Below, piece after piece: positions 51,896 to 61,229 of a stretch of DNA of 64,000 bases. The stretch's first letter is position 1. The number at the start of each line of letters is the position of its first letter. A model generated the notes under the pieces. The model saw only the letters and a program-made list of their open reading frames with translations. It made no database searches and was not told the DNA's origin. The DNA is from Clostridiaceae bacterium. Its GTDB lineage: Bacteria; Bacillota; Clostridia; Lachnospirales; Lachnospiraceae. The DNA lies in the NCBI GenBank assembly GCA_910574345.1, contig CAJSZV010000012.1:1-64000 (forward strand), in the 5' to 3' direction. The translations under genes were made by a program, and so were the position numbers.

Positions 51896-51946
51896 AAAAA
51901 GCCGGCGGACAATGACAGGAAACCTGTCATTGTCCGCCGGCTTTTT
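51896..51946. terminator. Strong bidirectional terminator after hydA and vanZ
   Basis: AAAAA, a 19-base perfect stem (arms GCCGGCGGACAATGACAGG and its complement) with an AAA loop, and then TTTTT. It ends the hyd operon on the plus strand and the VanZ gene on the minus strand. The VanZ stop (51945-51947) lies in the T tract. Confidence 0.95.
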
Positions 51947-52364
51947 ATCTCGATAATCCTGATGTCTTTTTGACTGCCAAATTCCCCATCAGTGTCCCGA
52001 TCATACACCCCAAACCATTATGAATGATATCGTCAAACTCAAACAGTCCCCGGCACAGCACCAGCTGAAAAAATTCAATCACCATTGACACCGCCAGCCC
52101 AAATATGAGCCCCTGATACCACCGAAGGCGCCTGCCCCATACCGTCGCCAACAATATTCCTGCCGGAAATAAAAGAGCAATATTCAAAAGATTCTCAAGA
52201 AGCAGCCCGCCCCGGGTGACAGAACCGGTCCTTCCCTCCGGCTTTAAGATCTCCTTCCAGGACCAGAACAGTTCCAGCTGAAAGCGGCGTCTGCCGGGCT
52301 TTCTCGTCAGCACCGTGGTCCCAAAGACAAGAATCAGATAGATCAGCAGCAAAAATCCGACCAC
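51945..52364 (-). CDS. VanZ-family membrane protein
   Basis: Hydrophobic protein with the VanZ pattern LENLLNIALLFPAGILLATV, SMVIEFFQLVLCRGLFEFDD-IIHNGLGCMIG (three of the four helices). From the GTG at 52364 it has 139 aa. The same frame continues upstream through another membrane-helix-like stretch (AIAVLLGLAVVLGICLLKTH) to a stop at about 52512, without ATG, GTG or TTG. The true start may therefore be a non-standard codon (for example the CTG at 52505), or the 5' end is damaged. Function of the family is poorly known; it is linked to glycopeptide tolerance or cell-envelope roles. Confidence 0.75.
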   Translation of the reverse strand: MVGFLLLIYLILVFGTTVLTRKPGRRRFQLELFWSWKEILKPEGRTGSVTRGGLLLENLLNIALLFPAGILLATVWGRRLRWYQGLIFGLAVSMVIEFFQLVLCRGLFEFDDIIHNGLGCMIGTLMGNLAVKKTSGLSR

Positions 52365-52526
52365 TGCCTGTGACAGTCTTATCTTATGAGTTTTTAAAAG
52401 ACAAATTCCAAGAACAACAGCCAGTCCCAGAAGAACTGCAATGGCTGCAGTCTCCCGTTCTGTCCACCGGGGATTGTATGTCTCAATAATTTCAAATATA
52501 TCCAGTACAAATCACCGCCATTTCTC

Positions 52527-53762
52527 TTAATCCCGCCTGAATAAATCTCTGGTGTAAACTTTCTCTGCCACATCTTCCAGACAGTCATCATACCTGTTGG
52601 CTATAATTGCCTGACTCTTTTTCTTAAACTCATCCAGGTCATTCACCACTGCACTGCCAAAGAAGGTACTTCCGTCCTCAAGAGTCGGCTCGTAGATGAT
52701 AACCGTCGCACCCTTGGCCTTAATACGCTTCATAACCCCCTGGATACTGCTCTGCCGGAAATTATCACTGTTGCTCTTCATAGTCAAACGGTATACGCCA
52801 ACTACCACTTCCTTCTCTTTTCCCGCATCGTAGGAACTGTTGGCCTCATAACCTCCGGCCATCTCCAGCACACGGTCAGCGATAAAGTCCTTGCGGGTCC
52901 TGTTGCTCTCCACAATGGCCTCAATCAAATTCTCCGGCACATCCTGATAGTTGGCCAAAAGCTGTTTCGTATCCTTAGGCAGACAATATCCCCCGTATCC
53001 GAAGCTGGGATTGTTATAGTGGCTGCCTATACGCGGGTCAAGACAGACGCCGTTTATAATATCCTGGGTATTGAGACCCTTAATCTCAGCGTAGGTATCC
53101 AATTCGTTGAAATAGGACACTCGCAGCGCCAGGTATGTATTGGCAAACAGCTTCACCGCCTCAGCCTCCGTAAATCCCATGAACAATGTATCAATATTCT
53201 CCTTAACAGCTCCCTCCTTAAGAAGATCAGCAAATGTCCTTGCCGCTTCATTCAGCTTGTCTGAACCGTCTGTGGAGACGATAATACGGGACGGATAAAG
53301 ATTGTCATAGAGAGCCTTGCTCTCCCTCAAAAACTCCGGACTGAAGATAATATTCTCGCTGCCCAGTCTCCTGCGGACGCCTTCCGTGTATCCTACGGGA
53401 ATGGTAGATTTGATAACCATAATAGCTTTGGGGTTCACTTTCATCACCAGACGGATCACCGCTTCCACGGCTGACGTATCAAAATAGTTCTTCTTGCTGT
53501 CATAATTAGTGGGAGCCGCTATTACAACAAATTCCGCATCCCTGTAAGCCGCCTCTCCATCCAGGGTAGCTGTCAGATCCAACTCCTTCTCTGCAAGATA
53601 TTGTTCAATATATTCGTCCTGAATCGGGGATTTTCTTTGATTAATGAAATCTACTTTCTCCGGAATCACATCCACGGCAGTCACATGATTGTGCTGCGCC
53701 AGCAAAGTTGCTATGGAAAGTCCCACATATCCGGTTCCCGCTACTGCTATCTTCTTATTCAT
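52527..53762 (-). CDS. ugd: UDP-glucose 6-dehydrogenase
   Basis: Two-step NAD-dependent oxidation of UDP-glucose to UDP-glucuronate for surface polysaccharides, 411 aa. Rossmann loop [57 protein letters not shown] and [20 protein letters not shown] are present. The catalytic region is [20 protein letters not shown], containing the catalytic Cys. Cytosolic. It is preceded by a putative epimerase gene (53826) on the same strand, so the two probably form a nucleotide-sugar operon. Confidence 0.94.
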   Translation of the reverse strand: MNKKIAVAGTGYVGLSIATLLAQHNHVTAVDVIPEKVDFINQRKSPIQDEYIEQYLAEKELDLTATLDGEAAYRDAEFVVIAAPTNYDSKKNYFDTSAVEAVIRLVMKVNPKAIMVIKSTIPVGYTEGVRRRLGSENIIFSPEFLRESKALYDNLYPSRIIVSTDGSDKLNEAARTFADLLKEGAVKENIDTLFMGFTEAEAVKLFANTYLALRVSYFNELDTYAEIKGLNTQDIINGVCLDPRIGSHYNNPSFGYGGYCLPKDTKQLLANYQDVPENLIEAIVESNRTRKDFIADRVLEMAGGYEANSSYDAGKEKEVVVGVYRLTMKSNSDNFRQSSIQGVMKRIKAKGATVIIYEPTLEDGSTFFGSAVVNDLDEFKKKSQAIIANRYDDCLEDVAEKVYTRDLFRRD

Positions 53763-53825
53763 CTTCTCTTCTCCTCGTATCGCTTACTGACAAGCGTTTT
53801 CCCTCCGCCTGCCTCTATTTTTATT

Positions 53826-54917
53826 CTACACCTGATAGAATATTTTATACCACTGAGCAAAACTTCTAAGTCCATCCCGCAGGCTGGTGCCTGGTTTAAA
53901 GGCAAAATCCTGTTCCAAAGCACTGGTATCCGCATAGGTCACAGGCACGTCTCCCGGCTGCATGGGAACCAGTTCCTTGTGAGCCTCAAAATCATAATCC
54001 TCCGGCAGCACTCCGGCCCGTATTAATTCCTGCTGCAGAATATCCACAAAGTCCAGGAGATTTTCCGGGCTGCTGTTGCCGATATTATAAACCGCATAAG
54101 GCGGAAGAGGAAGGCCGTCTTCACCGTTTCGTCTCTCCGGCGCCCCCTGCATGACCCGCTTCACTCCCTCTACAATATCATCCACATAAGTGAAATCCCG
54201 CCTGCAGTTACCATAGTTAAAGATCTTAATGGTATCACCTTTCAGCAGCTTATCCGTAAATCCGAAATAGGCCATATCAGGACGGCCGGCAGGCCCATAT
54301 ACCGTAAAAAACCGCAGCCCCGTAGAGGGAATATTATACAGTTTACTGTATGCGTGGGCCATCAGTTCATTACTCTTCTTCGTCGCCGCATAGAGAGAGA
54401 CCGGATTATCCACCTTATCATCTGTAGAATAAGGCACTTTTTTATTGGAACCATAGACCGACGAGGAGGACGCATATACCAGATGCTCCACGCCTGTATT
54501 GCCCCCATCATAGGAATGACGGCAGGCCTCCAGAATATTGTAAAAGCCTATGAGATTGGACTCTATATACACATCGGGATTGGTGATGGAATAACGCACT
54601 CCCGCCTGGGCGGCCAGATTCACTACAACAGACGGTTCATACTCTTTGAAAATGGACTCCACCCCACACCGGTCCGCAATGGATCCTTTGATAAATATCC
54701 ACTGAGAATCCGGATGGCTGTCAGCAAGTTCTTCGATCTTTCGTAACCGATATTCCTTGATTGACACATCATAGTAGTCGTTCATATTGTCAATGCCCAC
54801 AATGCGGACGGGAGATACGGCCCGCAGAAGTCCCTGGACAAGATTGCTGCCGATGAATCCGGCGGCTCCCGTTATCAGGATTGTTTTATTTGTCAATGAT
54901 ATATTTTGAGGTTTCAT
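53826..54917 (-). CDS. NAD-dependent epimerase, UDP-glucuronate 4-epimerase-like
   Basis: Short-chain dehydrogenase/epimerase of 363 aa. ILITGAAGFIGSNLVQGLLR (NAD loop), VVNLAAQAGVRYSITNPDVY, ASSSSVYGSNKKVPYS, the catalytic YAATKKSNELMAHAYSKLYN, and RFFTVYGPAGRPDMAYFGFT are typical of UDP-glucuronate or UDP-glucose 4-epimerases. With the adjacent UDP-glucose dehydrogenase it likely makes UDP-galacturonate. Cytosolic. Strong similarity of family but substrate is inferred from its neighbour. Confidence 0.88.
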   Translation of the reverse strand: MKPQNISLTNKTILITGAAGFIGSNLVQGLLRAVSPVRIVGIDNMNDYYDVSIKEYRLRKIEELADSHPDSQWIFIKGSIADRCGVESIFKEYEPSVVVNLAAQAGVRYSITNPDVYIESNLIGFYNILEACRHSYDGGNTGVEHLVYASSSSVYGSNKKVPYSTDDKVDNPVSLYAATKKSNELMAHAYSKLYNIPSTGLRFFTVYGPAGRPDMAYFGFTDKLLKGDTIKIFNYGNCRRDFTYVDDIVEGVKRVMQGAPERRNGEDGLPLPPYAVYNIGNSSPENLLDFVDILQQELIRAGVLPEDYDFEAHKELVPMQPGDVPVTYADTSALEQDFAFKPGTSLRDGLRSFAQWYKIFYQV

Positions 54918-55102
54918 TATGGTTCTCCTGCTGATATTTTTTATCTTTTAACTGAAAAAGTCTATTCATTTATACAAATTAAGTGTGCGGCCTGCAAAAG
55001 GAGCACACTCTTCCCACTATGTCTATCATTTTAGCATAGGGATGTGGGATTGGCAAGTTTGAGATATAGACTCAGATGCCCCATAAACACGTTTATTCTT
55101 TA

Positions 55103-55588
55103 CTAATCAACAATTAACAAAACAATTGATAACAAAAACAAACACAAAAAAAGCACAATAGAAACAACATAGCATAAACTTATATTAAAAAGTCTCCCAT
55201 ATTTATATTCCCCAACCCCATTTCTTTGATATCTGTCTGGAAGCATGTCTATTATCTTTTTGTATGTATCGGAAATAGCCTTAAAACGTACTATATTTCC
55301 CAAATTAAAGTAAAGAAAAAACAAGGAAAATACCAAACCAGATAACCTGAAAATAGATTTAGGAAAATCCGGCAAATCTAACTGCAGATAATTCATAAGG
55401 TTCGGAGTGAGAATGATAATAAGTATGGAATAAAAGAATCTAAACATTTGTGAATACATCATTTGATCTCTATGACTCCATTCGGCAAAATACAGATTAA
55501 GCAGTGAAATTGCAGAATCATAATCAGATGATAAAATATTAGTATTTTGTGTATCATTATTCTTCTCTTCTTTCTTCATCCCATTCAT
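55103..55588 (-). CDS. Small membrane protein, unknown function
   Basis: Protein of 161 aa in an AT-rich segment. A hydrophilic N terminus is followed by LLNLYFAEWSHRDQMMYSQM, two membrane segments (FFYSILIIILTPNLM and IFRLSGLVFSLFFLYFNLGN), a cytosolic loop (AISDTYKKIIDMLPDRYQRN) and a third segment at the C terminus. The layout resembles SLATT-type or similar small effector membrane proteins, but I do not recognise the family with certainty. AGGAGAG lies eleven bases before the ATG, and the start overlaps the end of a gene fragment upstream (ATGA). Confidence 0.6.
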   Translation of the reverse strand: MNGMKKEEKNNDTQNTNILSSDYDSAISLLNLYFAEWSHRDQMMYSQMFRFFYSILIIILTPNLMNYLQLDLPDFPKSIFRLSGLVFSLFFLYFNLGNIVRFKAISDTYKKIIDMLPDRYQRNGVGEYKYGRLFNISLCYVVSIVLFLCLFLLSIVLLIVD

Positions 55589-55609
55589 GCTGCATTCATC
55601 TCTCCTCGT

Positions 55610-55817
55610 TTATTGTATATTAAATTTTTATTTTTAGGACAAGCAGAACTTCCCAAACCGGCACGGCCTGCTGATACAGGTGAGTTTATTTGTTTTTCCT
55701 ATGTCTCATTGATCAGCTCAATCAACATAGTCTTATCTACATACTCAGAATTGTTGACCTCAGCAAATCCGCTCCTGCCCGGATTGATATACACACCCAT
55801 AAAATCCTTATTTGCAT
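55610..55817 (-). pseudogene. N-terminal fragment of an AAA-ATPase-like / PD-(D/E)XK family gene
   Basis: Starts MDANKDFMGVYINPGRSGFA and EVNNSEYVDKTMLIELINET, the typical opening of PF09820-type (DUF1703-associated) proteins. Then comes a TAG (55699-55701). In a shifted frame TCISRPCRFGKFCL corresponds to the CVSRPRRFGKS Walker A, here with the Ser changed. The rest of the gene is missing. The start overlaps the end of the SEC-C gene by ten bases. Confidence 0.7.
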
Positions 55818-57124
55818 CCATATTGGTCCATACTGTTCTTTACCTCCAGATACTTCTCCATATCCCCATGCCGCTCAAGCAACTCAGCCAGTTCTCCCAG
55901 CCAACGCCGGCATCGATAATGAATGGAATACTTTCTGTCATATTCATCAAGATCACTGACATTTTCTGCTTCCATCTTCCCGCTCCATCTAACAAATGCA
56001 TTCCAAAGATAGATTCTCTGCCTGTTATTCATTACCTCTTCTGACTCCCGATCCCATATCCAGCCTGGCCGGTGCTTTAATGCCAAATAGACCATCTGAT
56101 CAATCTCAATACTTTCCTTGTCAAAGTAGTCCTCCAGACAGATCTTTCCCTCTTCCCGCTTGATGCCTGTCTTCGGATACTCGCTCAGCCATTTCTGCCG
56201 CTCTTCCTCAGTTTCTGCCTGCTGCTCTTTTTTCTCTTCTTTAGGTTTGTTCAGACAACACTGCTTATACTTCTTCCCGCTGCCGCAGGGACATGGGTCA
56301 TTCCTTCCTATTTTCACTTTCACCGCAGGTTTTTTTTTCATCTGCTTGCCAAGCTGCTTTATCATCTTATCCAGTTCTTCTTTCCCTGGCTTTGCCGCCT
56401 GCCTTTTATCCTGCTCAAACATCGCCCAGCCCTTTAAATAGTCCGAAGCTATCAGAGAAGAATCGCAGAAACTCTCTTCATCAGAATAGCTGAACATGAT
56501 ATCCACACAGCTGTCATAATTGCCAAAAACCGTATCATCTGCCAAATCCTCATCAAAAAGGTACTCCATATCCTTCATCATATCAGCAAAATGACATCTG
56601 CATATCATGCCCGCCAGCTCCGCACAAAAGTAGCCTCCCTGATCCTGCCTATAGATAAGTTCCTTAAGAAACTTTTTCCATTCCTCTTCCTCCAGAATCC
56701 GGTCCAAGTATAACTGCCCCAGCACGCTTAACATCCCGCTTCTGACATATTCGTCAATCTCACGATCACGAATGCTTGCTTTCAGCAATTTCAGATTCCC
56801 GTTATAAGTAAGATACAGAATAGTATTCAGCCCGCTTGTCATCCCATCGCCGATGAGATAGTCCAAAGTATCCGACGGCAGGCTGACCAGCTTAATCATT
56901 CTCTCAAAGGCCTCTTTATCCCGAAACTCAGCCAGCAGATATAAGCCATAAAAATGAAGCTGATAATCCTTATCCAGATTCTCTTTCTCACAAATCGCTT
57001 TATCTATGGCTTCATACAGATAGGGCTTAACCTCCTCAGGATTCGCCTCCACTTCCTTAAACGCTTCCCCAGGGAATCTGGCTGTCCTGTAAGTAATCTT
57101 CTGAATTGCCTCCTGTAAATTCAT
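55808..57124 (-). CDS. SEC-C motif (DUF1186-like) protein
   Basis: Cytosolic helical protein of about 438 aa. The N-terminal 230 residues resemble DUF1186-type repeats (GEAFKEVEANPEEVKPYLYE, HFYGLYLLAEFRDKEAFERM, SGMLSVLGQLYLDRILEEEE). A lysine-rich linker leads to a zinc-binding SEC-C motif VKIGRNDPCPCGSGKKYKQC-C (about 290). A C-terminal acidic region of 130 residues follows. The start is the ATG at 57124, after AAGAGAGG. SEC-C motifs occur in SecA and in many accessory proteins. Flanked by fragments of AAA-ATPase-like genes. Function unknown. Confidence 0.8.
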   Translation of the reverse strand: MNLQEAIQKITYRTARFPGEAFKEVEANPEEVKPYLYEAIDKAICEKENLDKDYQLHFYGLYLLAEFRDKEAFERMIKLVSLPSDTLDYLIGDGMTSGLNTILYLTYNGNLKLLKASIRDREIDEYVRSGMLSVLGQLYLDRILEEEEWKKFLKELIYRQDQGGYFCAELAGMICRCHFADMMKDMEYLFDEDLADDTVFGNYDSCVDIMFSYSDEESFCDSSLIASDYLKGWAMFEQDKRQAAKPGKEELDKMIKQLGKQMKKKPAVKVKIGRNDPCPCGSGKKYKQCCLNKPKEEKKEQQAETEEERQKWLSEYPKTGIKREEGKICLEDYFDKESIEIDQMVYLALKHRPGWIWDRESEEVMNNRQRIYLWNAFVRWSGKMEAENVSDLDEYDRKYSIHYRCRRWLGELAELLERHGDMEKYLEVKNSMDQYGCK

Positions 57125-57165
57125 TCTTTCATCCTCTCTTTCGTACAAACCGCAATTTTACCGGG

Positions 57166-57300
57166 TCATTTTTTATACTCAACAATCATACAGGTATGCC
57201 TCTTCTCCCCGGCTTTCGCATCTTTGTCATAGGTAATGCCCACGAGCAAAATCGAACATCCAAAACCTTCCAATACGAACGGATATTTCTGGATTCAGAC
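57166..57300 (-). pseudogene. C-terminal fragment of an AAA-ATPase-like / PD-(D/E)XK family gene
   Basis: Minus-strand frame FVLEGFGCSILLVGITYDKD followed by AKAGEKRHTCMIVEYKK and a stop at 57166-57168. The ILLVGI-YD...HTC-IEE-type ending is characteristic of the C terminus of PF09820/PF08011 proteins. No start or upstream part is present. It lies upstream of the SEC-C gene. Confidence 0.65.
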
Positions 57301-57725
57301 TAAGACAATATATATTTAATACTATTAATATAGAAAATACAAATGTACAATTTAGTAGTTGGTATAGTTGTAAATTAAATTCGTGTAGTTAAAATGGATC
57401 AAATTTTAGTAATTGCTTTATAAATGAGGTGCACTTTAATCATAATGCTTCTATAGGATCAAATTTTTTGAGAGCCGAATCTAAAAACTGTAAAATATTG
57501 GCGGTGAAATGTTGTTATCTTCTTTCGAATTCGCAGAATTCGAAAATATATATTTTAGACGGGCTAATTTCTCCATGGACTATTCCGAATTTAATCATAT
57601 TAAAATAAACCATGTAATATTACCATTTACTCAACTACCCTTTATTTTCGGCGGTTTAGATTATTTATTTCCTGAACATAAGCAACAGGCAAATCCACAC
57701 CTTGCGATTCCTAATTCTCAATTCA
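57300..57725 (+). pseudogene. Pentapeptide-repeat protein, degenerate
   Basis: Plus-strand frames show FNTINIENTNVQFSSWYSCK, then a stop, then NGSNFSNCFINEVHFNHNAS and IGSNFLRAESKNCKI. In a shifted frame SFEFAEFENIYFRRANFSMD and YSEFNHIKINHVILPFTQLP-FIFGGLDYLF follow. This is the A(N/D)LxN-type periodicity of pentapeptide repeats followed by the tail typical of one subgroup. There are at least one internal stop and one frameshift. Very AT-rich compared with the neighbours, suggesting horizontal origin. Confidence 0.6.
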
Positions 57726-57729
57726 CGCT

Positions 57730-58971
57730 TCAATTTCCATCATTATCAATTCCATCCTGCAAAAGCCAATCCAATACATGGATTACTTTTATACCATCAT
57801 AATTACCTAGTGTAAACCGATCCATAGTAAGGACGATCTTCTCATAATTGTCCCGGATACTTTGTAAAGGTCTCATCTCCCGATCAAAGGTCTCCTGTGC
57901 TGTCATATCCGCAGTCACCTGATAATACGTCAGAATTCCTCGTCTCTGTGCAATAAAATCCACCTCTGTCTGACCGTTTTTTCCAATCGACACCTTATAC
58001 CCTCTCCTGAGAAGTTCAAAAAATACAATGTTCTCAACGGAAAATCCCAAATCGTACTGTTTCCTTGGCAAAATATGATTACGCAGCCCCAAATCTACCA
58101 TATACATCTTTTTATTAACTTTCAGCAACTGTTTCCCCACGATATCAAACCTCTCCGCCGGATAAAAAATAAAGGATTCCGTCAAAGCTTCTACATAGTC
58201 GCTGACTGTATTTGGAGAAACCTTTCGTCCGGAAGAAATCAGATAATCCGTCACATTCCTCACAGACACAGGACTTCCTATGACACTGGCAAGGTACCTT
58301 GCTATTATCTTGAGCAGCACAATATCTGTGATTTTTCGTTTTCCCGAATCCCTCTCCTTCCGACTCTGTCTATCTTCAATATCTTTTACAATAACTGTGT
58401 TATAAATCCCTTCCAGATAAATATCCACCTTCTCATCCGTCCGTTCCATGGCTGCCACATAGGGCAGGCCGCCGCTTCTCATATATTCTGCAAATGCCTG
58501 CTCCGCGGGCATTCCGGTAATCTGCGTATATTCTCTCAATGACAGCGGAAGCATGGAAATCTCCACATATCTTCCGGTAAGCAGTGTGGCCAAATCGCCC
58601 GAAAGCATGCAGGCATTGGAACCAGTAATATAGATATCTGTATTCTCTTTCACATAAACGCTATCCACAGCCTTTTCAAAAGATCTTACTTTCTGAATCT
58701 CATCCAGAAAAATATAAGTCATACGATCCGGGCATAAACACGTTTTGATATGCTGGTACAGCACTTTATAATCCAGTAAATGCTCATATTCCAATTCTTC
58801 AAAATTGATATAAATGATCTGTTCTTGGGATACTCCATTTTGCAGAAGATAACTCTGATACTGCTTCAACAGTGTAGATTTCCCACAACGGCGAATTCCG
58901 GTTACCACTTTAATTACATGCTCATCTTTCCATGAAAGCAGCTGCCGCAGATATTCTTTACGTTCAACCAT
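57730..58971 (-). CDS. AAA_14/DUF4143 ATPase
   Basis: ATP-binding protein of 413 aa. The AAA module has HVIKVVTGIRRCGKSTLLKQ (Walker A), RMTYIFLDEIQKVRSFEKAV (Walker B) and DIYITGSNACMLSGDLATLL (sensor 1). The C-terminal DUF4143 region includes KMYMVDLGLRNHILPRKQYD and KVSIGKNGQTEVDFIAQRRG, a PD-(D/E)XK-like nuclease remnant. Common in Clostridia and Bacteroides as solitary genes, function unknown, sometimes suggested as toxin-antitoxin or defence-related. It is isolated among gene remnants. Confidence 0.85.
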   Translation of the reverse strand: MVERKEYLRQLLSWKDEHVIKVVTGIRRCGKSTLLKQYQSYLLQNGVSQEQIIYINFEELEYEHLLDYKVLYQHIKTCLCPDRMTYIFLDEIQKVRSFEKAVDSVYVKENTDIYITGSNACMLSGDLATLLTGRYVEISMLPLSLREYTQITGMPAEQAFAEYMRSGGLPYVAAMERTDEKVDIYLEGIYNTVIVKDIEDRQSRKERDSGKRKITDIVLLKIIARYLASVIGSPVSVRNVTDYLISSGRKVSPNTVSDYVEALTESFIFYPAERFDIVGKQLLKVNKKMYMVDLGLRNHILPRKQYDLGFSVENIVFFELLRRGYKVSIGKNGQTEVDFIAQRRGILTYYQVTADMTAQETFDREMRPLQSIRDNYEKIVLTMDRFTLGNYDGIKVIHVLDWLLQDGIDNDGN

Positions 58972-59189
58972 TCTTGTGCTTCTCCTTTTTTCTTATTATG
59001 GCATATTTTATTTAAAATTTCAATATTTATTCCCATTTTGGAATCTATTTTATCAATCTTCGCAATAGGCATCTATTATGGAAAGATAAATTGGCTAGGA
59101 AAATGGTTGAATTGTTATCTCTAGTGATGTACATGGTAAATAACCCGTCCTGGTTTAAAAATATGCCGCCCATTTTGGGTGGCAATGAA

Positions 59190-60025
59190 TTTAACGATCT
59201 TTTGTTTTTTGGCAGCTGTCCGGCAGTTCCGCTGACCAGGGCATCAGCTTTTCAAGTTCATTCTCCGACAAATTTCCACGGGAATAGTTCATGAGCCAAG
59301 TCAGCAGGTAGGAGAAGCACTCAGACAACGTCAGGCTATTCGAAATAAACATCTACCAGAGGCTTCCCGGATATTCGTACAGATAGATTGGCGCTCCCCC
59401 CGTCCCCTCCGGGGCTGTAGCACACCCACATATTACTCTTTGCCGTGCTCCGGCATTGTGAACGGGCTTTCATCACACTGGAGGTGGCGACTCCTAAGAA
59501 GCTCCTGCTTCATCCTGTCATGCACCAGATCCAAATAATACTCATGAATCCATCCCGCCATGTCCTAGTGGGGGATGCTGACATCATTCCTCAGAAATTT
59601 TTCTGACAGCCGCTTTAAGGGATCCGCATTGACATACTTGGCATTAAATATGGCCGTCGCCAGCTCCGATGTCAGGATGCTGTGGCCAGTCTCGCAGGCC
59701 TTTGCGCACGCAGGATTCTTCCCGTATCATGGTCCCCGGCATATACCCAGATATGGTGTTCATGAACCTCAAAACGGCTGGGAACATATTTCAGTTTCTT
59801 GTATACCTCATCCGCAAGGGCATAAAAACCACGGTGGAACTGCATGGCCAGTACCTCCTGGGAACATTCATGTATGACAAGCACGGTTCCTATGTCCTTC
59901 AGGTTTAAGGCACGTTTCCCTTTGATCCGGGGCTTCCTCTTTACAAGCCCCTCCTCCGGCAGGCCCTCCTCAGCCAGTCATTCCGCTTTGTTGAGTACGC
60001 ACATATTTCCCAAGTCCAGGAAAAG
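59190..60025 (-). pseudogene. IS66-family transposase remnant, catalytic core deleted
   Basis: Minus-strand translation in several frames gives IKGKRALNLKDIGTVLVIHE, DEVYKKLKYVPSRFEVHEHH-IWVYAGD, AIFNAKYVNADPLKRLSEKF, HLQCDESPFTMPEHGKE and SPGGDG. It then jumps to LSECFSYLLTWLMNYSRGNL and ENELEKLMPWSAELPDSCQK. The first parts are the N-terminal and middle regions of an IS66 TnpC and the last part is its C terminus. The segment between (containing most of the DDE domain) is missing. Frameshifts and stops abound. Not mobile. The flanks to 58972 show nothing else. Confidence 0.75.
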
Positions 60026-60027
60026 AA

Positions 60028-60062
60028 CTGAGGCACTGAGATCCGACATCCCAGTGCCTCAG
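60028..60062 (-). terminator. Terminator of the ABC-2 permease operon
   Basis: CTGAGGCACTG and CAGTGCCTCAG (11-bp perfect stem) enclose about 13 bases. On the minus strand the stem is followed by TTCTTTTCC. It lies about 65 bases after the last permease gene. Confidence 0.75.
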
Positions 60063-60128
60063 CCTTATTTAATGATTCAAAACAGCGCCTGCCTTCTCTC
60101 CTTCCTGCAATCCAGGCTCCTTTCTTGC

Positions 60129-61229
60129 TCAGAACGCCCTCAGATAATAAGAAGGCAGAAATAACTTTTCAATCCATCCCAGCGCCGGAATAAACTGTCT
60201 GATATCAAAAAACACCGGAGTAAATACCATGCTCCCCACCAGGAGAACGGGAATCAGGCATCCCATCAGCCACGGATCCCTGCAGATCGTCTTTACCCCA
60301 TAGGAGAAGATACAGACTGCCATAACGTAAATCACCATAACCAGAACCTCTCTCCCCATTTCCTCCAGACTCCCCCCTGTCTTTAAAGCCGCAAGGCAGG
60401 AGAAAGCAGCCAGCAGCACCGGCGCTGCGAGAACTGCCATGGAGCACAAGCGCCGCCGCCCATAGGAAAGAGGCAGAAACAGCCCTTTGTCTTCATCCCT
60501 TCCCACCATAACTGCACTGTAAAGCCCCGCCAGAAACAAATATACCGCTACGATTCCCCTCACCGGAAATAACCGGGATGCGTCTTCATTTTCCCCTATC
60601 TGTCCCTTTCTTCCTCTGTAGCCATACTCGAACCGAAACGTAGTGCCATTGCCCATCCATTTGTCATACAAGCTTCCGGCCTGTTCCTTAAGCTGCGCCT
60701 TTGCTCTGTCTTTTGTCTCTCCGGATATCAGGATGATCTCCTGCACCGCCTCCGCTTTCAGCACATAATCCACGAACAGTTCCCGGTCGTACAATTCCAT
60801 CATGGCCGCGAACACTACCTCCGTAGACAGGGCATCCAGCACCGTGGAGGGGGCGGCATAAACCCGGATGCTGCGCCTGTAATTTTTTTCATTCAGTTTT
60901 TCTCTCAGATTTTCTGGAAAAACATAACCGCATTCCGCCCGCCTGGCAGCCACCTCCTCCTTCACCTGTTCCTCGCTTTCGCATTCGTAAAAACAAAACA
61001 GGGCTCTGGCTGAATTTTTCTCCTCATCAGTCAGGCTGTCCACCAGCTCTCTCTCCAACCCTTCCTCCGTCTCCCCATACACTGCGATTCTTACTTCCTG
61101 GCCTTCGTCTTTCTCCACGCCTCTTACCCAGAAGGTGAGTACCGGAAGTATGAGAAGAATCCCGAAAAAAGCGGGCTTTTTCAGATATCTTTTACATGAA
61201 AGGATAAACCAGATACCAACCTGCCTCAT
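60129..61229 (-). CDS. ABC-2 type membrane permease (second)
   Basis: Membrane protein of about 366 aa. A first helix (AFFGILLILPVLTFWVRGVE) is followed by a large extracytoplasmic domain (about 35-210) and five to six helices (AVYLFLAGLYSAVMVGRDED, LVMVIYVMAVCIFSYGVKTI, GCLIPVLLVGSMVFTPVFFD). The layout is that of ABC-2 exporter permeases. The ATG at 61229, after GGAGG, overlaps the stop of the upstream permease by four bases (ATGA). An ATPase partner is not seen in the window. Confidence 0.78.
   Translation of the reverse strand: MRQVGIWFILSCKRYLKKPAFFGILLILPVLTFWVRGVEKDEGQEVRIAVYGETEEGLERELVDSLTDEEKNSARALFCFYECESEEQVKEEVAARRAECGYVFPENLREKLNEKNYRRSIRVYAAPSTVLDALSTEVVFAAMMELYDRELFVDYVLKAEAVQEIILISGETKDRAKAQLKEQAGSLYDKWMGNGTTFRFEYGYRGRKGQIGENEDASRLFPVRGIVAVYLFLAGLYSAVMVGRDEDKGLFLPLSYGRRRLCSMAVLAAPVLLAAFSCLAALKTGGSLEEMGREVLVMVIYVMAVCIFSYGVKTICRDPWLMGCLIPVLLVGSMVFTPVFFDIRQFIPALGWIEKLFLPSYYLRAF

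Noticed and set aside
57106-57303. Plus-strand 65-codon frame starting MPPVNSFFHP
   Set aside because: The minus strand encodes a recognisable C-terminal nuclease-family fragment here, and the plus frame has no homology.
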